A DNA stretch of 8,346 bases from Rhizobiaceae bacterium (lineage in GTDB: Bacteria > Pseudomonadota > Alphaproteobacteria > Rhizobiales > Rhizobiaceae): NCBI GenBank assembly GCA_028865845.1, contig JAGWJK010000142.1, positions 1 through 8,346 on the forward strand, written 5' to 3'. The notes under the pieces are model-generated. The model saw only the letters and a list, made by a program, of their open reading frames with translations, was not told where the DNA came from and made no database searches. This document shows, piece by piece, positions 5,932 through 8,346 of the stretch. Both the position numbers and the translations under genes were made by a program. The first letter of the stretch is position 1; each line of letters begins with the position of its first letter.

Positions 5932-6729
5932 GACGGCCGCCGCCACTTTCGCCTTGTCGATATCGGCCAGCCGTTGCGCTGCGGTCGGCGGCACGGGGAG
6001 GCCGGGATTGTCGGCAATCGTCTTCGCCAGCAATTCGTCGCTTGCCTTCTCCGTCTCCTCGATGAGGCGGGCGAAAAATGCATCCGGGTCCATGCCCGGC
6101 TGAATCGGCGGCAGGATGCGGACCGTGAAGTGGCCGGGATATTTGCGGAAGGTGCGGCGCGGCCAGAACAGGCCGGGATGCATGGCGACGGCCACGACCG
6201 GTATGTTGAGATCGCGGTACATGCGGGCGATACCGTATTTGTAGATCGGCTCGGCGCCTGGCGGCCGGCGAGTGCCTTCAGGATAGATGATCAGCTGCCT
6301 GCCCCCCGCCAGTTCTTCCTTCGTCCGCTTCAGCACTTCGAACATCACTTTGCCGCGGGCGCCGCGATCGACCGGGATCATGCGCTGCTTCTTCGCATAC
6401 CAGCCGAACAGCGGGATCCACATGAGTTCACGCTTGAGGATGTAGACCGGATCGTCGAGGTAGGGCAGCAGCGCGAACGTATCCCAGAAGGATTGGTGCT
6501 TGGGCGCGAAGATGAAGCTTCCCTTCGGAATATTCTCCAGGCCTTCGATCTCGAAGGTGGTGCCGACGATCCTCTCCATCAGCCAGACGCTCGATTTCGC
6601 CCATGCCTTGGGAATGGCATAGGCCGCCTTGCGCGGCATGAAGAAATAGATCGGGGTGAGCACGATCATGCGGATGATCAGGTTGGCATAGAAAATAGTA
6701 TTGAACAGGATCGAACGCACGGTGATCAT
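5929..6729 (-). CDS. plsC: 1-acyl-sn-glycerol-3-phosphate acyltransferase
   Basis: 266 aa, usual PlsC size. It transfers an acyl group to the sn-2 position of lysophosphatidic acid, making phosphatidic acid at the inner membrane. The catalytic HX4D motif is KHQSFWDT (H78, D83), the glycerol-phosphate site is in IPVDRG (118-123), and motif III is YPEGTRR (P150-R154). The N-terminus (about 8-30) is a hydrophobic membrane segment. The start is ATG 6729, with GGGAAGG placed 5 nt upstream. It follows ydcF by about 97 nt on the same strand and belongs to the ftsX-ydcF-plsC cluster. The TAG stop (5931-5929) comes from the end of the RIME-like element. Alternative acyl acceptors, for example in ornithine-lipid synthesis (OlsA-like), cannot be ruled out from sequence alone. 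Confidence 0.9.
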   Translation of the reverse strand: MITVRSILFNTIFYANLIIRMIVLTPIYFFMPRKAAYAIPKAWAKSSVWLMERIVGTTFEIEGLENIPKGSFIFAPKHQSFWDTFALLPYLDDPVYILKRELMWIPLFGWYAKKQRMIPVDRGARGKVMFEVLKRTKEELAGGRQLIIYPEGTRRPPGAEPIYKYGIARMYRDLNIPVVAVAMHPGLFWPRRTFRKYPGHFTVRILPPIQPGMDPDAFFARLIEETEKASDELLAKTIADNPGLPVPPTAAQRLADIDKAKVAAAV

Positions 6730-6826
6730 GAAGGCCTTCCCAACACGCCGGCTCTGCCGGTATCTCCGGCTTGCCTACACGATTACGCTGTCAATAAAAA
6801 GTCGGACGTGCAGGACGATCCGTCCG

Positions 6827-7549
6827 TCAGCTCGGATCTTCAGCGGGCTCACGCGATCGCAGGCCGATCGGTCGGCCGAGGCCGGTAAGATTGCGGACGC
6901 CGGCCAGGAGCACCTTGGCGTATTCGTAGATCATGGTGCGCAACGCATTGGGATCGGTGAACCAGTTCTTGGTCTTTAGATCCGAGTTGACAACCGGGTA
7001 AGGGATGAAATCCGTGGCCGGATCGACGTATTTGAGTTCAGCCAGGCTGCGGGGCATATGGTAGTTGTTGGTGACCACCAAAATGCTTTTATAGCCCCTG
7101 GCATGGATCCACTTCGCTGCCTCGCGGGCATTGCCGATGGTGTCGATGGCGTCATAGCCGATATCTACGCAGCAGTTGAAGAGGCTGGGCGGGCTTTGCG
7201 TCAGCCGGCGGATCTGCGCCGGCGTCGTGGTCGGATGGGCGCCGGAGATCAGCAGCCGATTGCCGGCGCCGGTACGCAGCAATTCGACGGCCTGGTCGAT
7301 GCGCTGGTAGCCGCCGGTCAGCACGATGATCGCATCTGCCTTCGGCTCCAGCGGCGGTTTCAGCGTGGTGATCGAATCGGCGAAATGCAGAAAGCCGCCG
7401 AAAACGATGGCGGCGATGAGCACGAAAGCGAAGCCGCCCCAGCGCAGGAAGCGGCGGAAGAGGCTGCGGCGCACGGGCCTTTCGCTGCGGAAGCGCTCCC
7501 GCAGCGTCTGCGAACTCACGATTTTGCGAGTCGTCAGGTCCATGCTCAT
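6827..7549 (-). CDS. YdcF/DUF218-family membrane-anchored protein
   Basis: 240 aa. A basic N-terminal tail (many Arg, about 8-36) precedes one membrane helix (about 38-58), so the C-terminal DUF218 domain should face the periplasm. Domain signatures are ADAIIVLTGGYQRIDQAVELL (71-91), RLLISGAH (98-105), a TIGNAREAAKWI segment (137-148) and ILVVTNNYHMPRSLAEL (156-172). This is the typical DUF218 order, ending in the T-x-x-x-H-x-x-R motif. Relatives such as SanA and ElyC are linked to envelope barrier function and peptidoglycan or lipid-carrier metabolism, but the chemistry is unknown. C126-C127 is an unusual vicinal pair. The start is uncertain between ATG 7549 and ATG 7543, as neither has a clear Shine-Dalgarno. 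It lies 69 nt downstream of ftsX. Confidence 0.85.
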   Translation of the reverse strand: MSMDLTTRKIVSSQTLRERFRSERPVRRSLFRRFLRWGGFAFVLIAAIVFGGFLHFADSITTLKPPLEPKADAIIVLTGGYQRIDQAVELLRTGAGNRLLISGAHPTTTPAQIRRLTQSPPSLFNCCVDIGYDAIDTIGNAREAAKWIHARGYKSILVVTNNYHMPRSLAELKYVDPATDFIPYPVVNSDLKTKNWFTDPNALRTMIYEYAKVLLAGVRNLTGLGRPIGLRSREPAEDPS

Positions 7550-7618
7550 GATTCGTTTTTAGCTGCAAATTGCGGCAAGGAGCGGGCTGTCCAGCGGCAA
7601 AAAGACATTGTTTTTGGT

Positions 7619-8346
7619 TCAGTTTTGCGCACCTTCGCTCCTTGCGGGGTCGGAACGGATCAAATCGATCTCATAAATGGTGCGCATGACGGTGAAACGG
7701 GCCGTTATCGTCGTCAGCAGGGCGATGATGATCATGGTCGCGAGAATGCCGACATAGCCAAGCGCGCCGACCGAAAACGTGCCGAAAAGAGCGGTGGCCT
7801 GATCGGTCTGCGGCGTAGCGATGGTTCGGCTCTGCAAGAAGCCAGCGCTGGCAAAGAACAGTGCGGCCAGCGCGCTGCCTGCCGCCGAGCCCTTGAGGCT
7901 GATCTTCAGGAAATGCTTCTGGAATTCATTGGCGACGAAGGCGCTCTCGGCGCCGACGAAATGCAGGACCTCGACGATATGGCGATTGCCGGAAAGCGCG
8001 CCGCGTGTCGCAAAGACCACCGTCAGCACCATGGCCGTGAAGACCAGCAGCAGAACGCCGGTGCCGATCAGAACGGTGGTATGCGCCATCGATACCAGCC
8101 GGTCGACCCAGGTGCGGTGATCGTCCAGCGTCGCCTGCGGGATCTGATCCTTCAGCAGATTGCGCATGGCATCGAAATCGGGAGGATGGGTCTCGTCGAT
8201 GGTGATGATCACAAGGCGTGGGACCGGAAGCTCTTTCAGATCGAGGCCGGCGCCGAGCCAGGGCTCCAGCAAGCGTGCCGTCGCCGCTTCGTCGACGATC
8301 TGGCCGTCCTTGGTGCCGACGAAGCCGAGCGCGATATTGCGTGCCT
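7619..8346 (-). CDS. ftsX: Cell-division ABC transporter permease FtsX (5' end outside window)
   Basis: About 242 C-terminal codons are visible and the frame stays open to the right edge, so the true start lies beyond it. FtsX is the membrane subunit of the FtsEX complex that controls septal peptidoglycan hydrolases and divisome assembly. After an extracytoplasmic segment (LVIITIDETHPPDF..., HRTWVDRLVSMAHT) come three membrane helices: TVLIGTGVLLLVFTAMVLTV, SAAGSALAALFFASAGFL and GYVGILATMIIIALLTTI. This fits the last three of four FtsX helices. The cytoplasmic loop VEVLHFVGAESAFVANEFQKHFL is the conserved segment that couples to the FtsE ATPase. ftsE is expected just outside the window on the same strand. 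The name rests on this loop, the topology and the neighbours, and a generic MacB-type permease is much less likely. Confidence 0.88.
   Translation of the reverse strand, partial: ARNIALGFVGTKDGQIVDEAATARLLEPWLGAGLDLKELPVPRLVIITIDETHPPDFDAMRNLLKDQIPQATLDDHRTWVDRLVSMAHTTVLIGTGVLLLVFTAMVLTVVFATRGALSGNRHIVEVLHFVGAESAFVANEFQKHFLKISLKGSAAGSALAALFFASAGFLQSRTIATPQTDQATALFGTFSVGALGYVGILATMIIIALLTTITARFTVMRTIYEIDLIRSDPARSEGAQN

Noticed and set aside
6756..6770. GCCGG-TATCT-CCGGC inverted repeat between ydcF and plsC as a terminator
   Set aside because: The stem is only 5 bp with no T-run, and it lies inside a likely co-transcribed cluster.
6789..6794. Perfect TTGACA on the minus strand upstream of plsC as a promoter -35
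   Set aside because: No acceptable -10 hexamer lies 16-18 nt downstream, so a plsC promoter cannot be supported.
5974..6888. A 304-codon plus-strand open frame opposite plsC and the end of ydcF
   Set aside because: It overlaps the HX4D and PEGTR motifs of plsC on the other strand, has an unusual composition and crosses two real genes, so it is a shadow frame.
1..8346. CRISPR arrays, tRNA or rRNA genes, insertion sequences or phage genes
   Set aside because: I read the window for direct-repeat arrays, cloverleaf patterns and transposase or integrase motifs and found none.

Overview
The window looks like chromosome of a rhizobial alphaproteobacterium, most likely Rhizobium of the etli/leguminosarum type. 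I base this on the GC-rich codon use, on protein sequences that read like rhizobial orthologues, on a recognisable gene order (ftsX, ydcF, plsC in one cluster; hisC followed by tyrC in another), and on intergenic palindromes of the kind common in Rhizobiaceae. The genus assignment is from memory of such sequences, not from a search.

Left part (1-3498, + strand). The last 18 codons of an unidentified protein end at 58. A SAM-dependent methyltransferase-like gene (163-918) follows. Then comes a tight biosynthetic cluster: hisC (PLP aminotransferase), tyrC (prephenate/arogenate dehydrogenase family, overlapping hisC by an ATGA) and a small GNAT acetyltransferase 23 nt further on with a strong Shine-Dalgarno. 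HisC-type aminotransferases can serve histidine as well as tyrosine/phenylalanine synthesis, so the hisC-tyrC coupling makes sense as an aromatic amino acid unit.

Middle (3499-5192, - strand). A complete type II toxin-antitoxin module (RelE toxin, StbD/Phd-YefM-like antitoxin) has its own sigma70-like promoter and a palindrome over the -10 box. The toxin keeps all five RelE catalytic positions at the same numbers as in E. coli. Upstream of it lies a DUF2125 membrane-anchored envelope protein, whose stop codon is followed by a 9-bp hairpin.

Right of centre (5193-5931). A ChaC-like gamma-glutamylcyclotransferase (+ strand) is bracketed by two palindromic intergenic elements: a 44-bp imperfect palindrome upstream and a roughly 103-bp RIME-like mosaic downstream. 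The terminal TAGAG sequences of the downstream element supply the stop codons of both converging genes, chaC and plsC.

Right end (5929-8346, - strand). The cluster reads, in direction of transcription, ftsX (5' end outside the window), ydcF/DUF218 and plsC. It ties a divisome ABC-transporter subunit to envelope and phospholipid functions.

Most of the window is ordinary core genome. The accessory element is the toxin-antitoxin module. I found no undescribed multi-gene system. The most unusual structural features are the palindromic elements around chaC and the operator-like palindrome of the toxin-antitoxin promoter.
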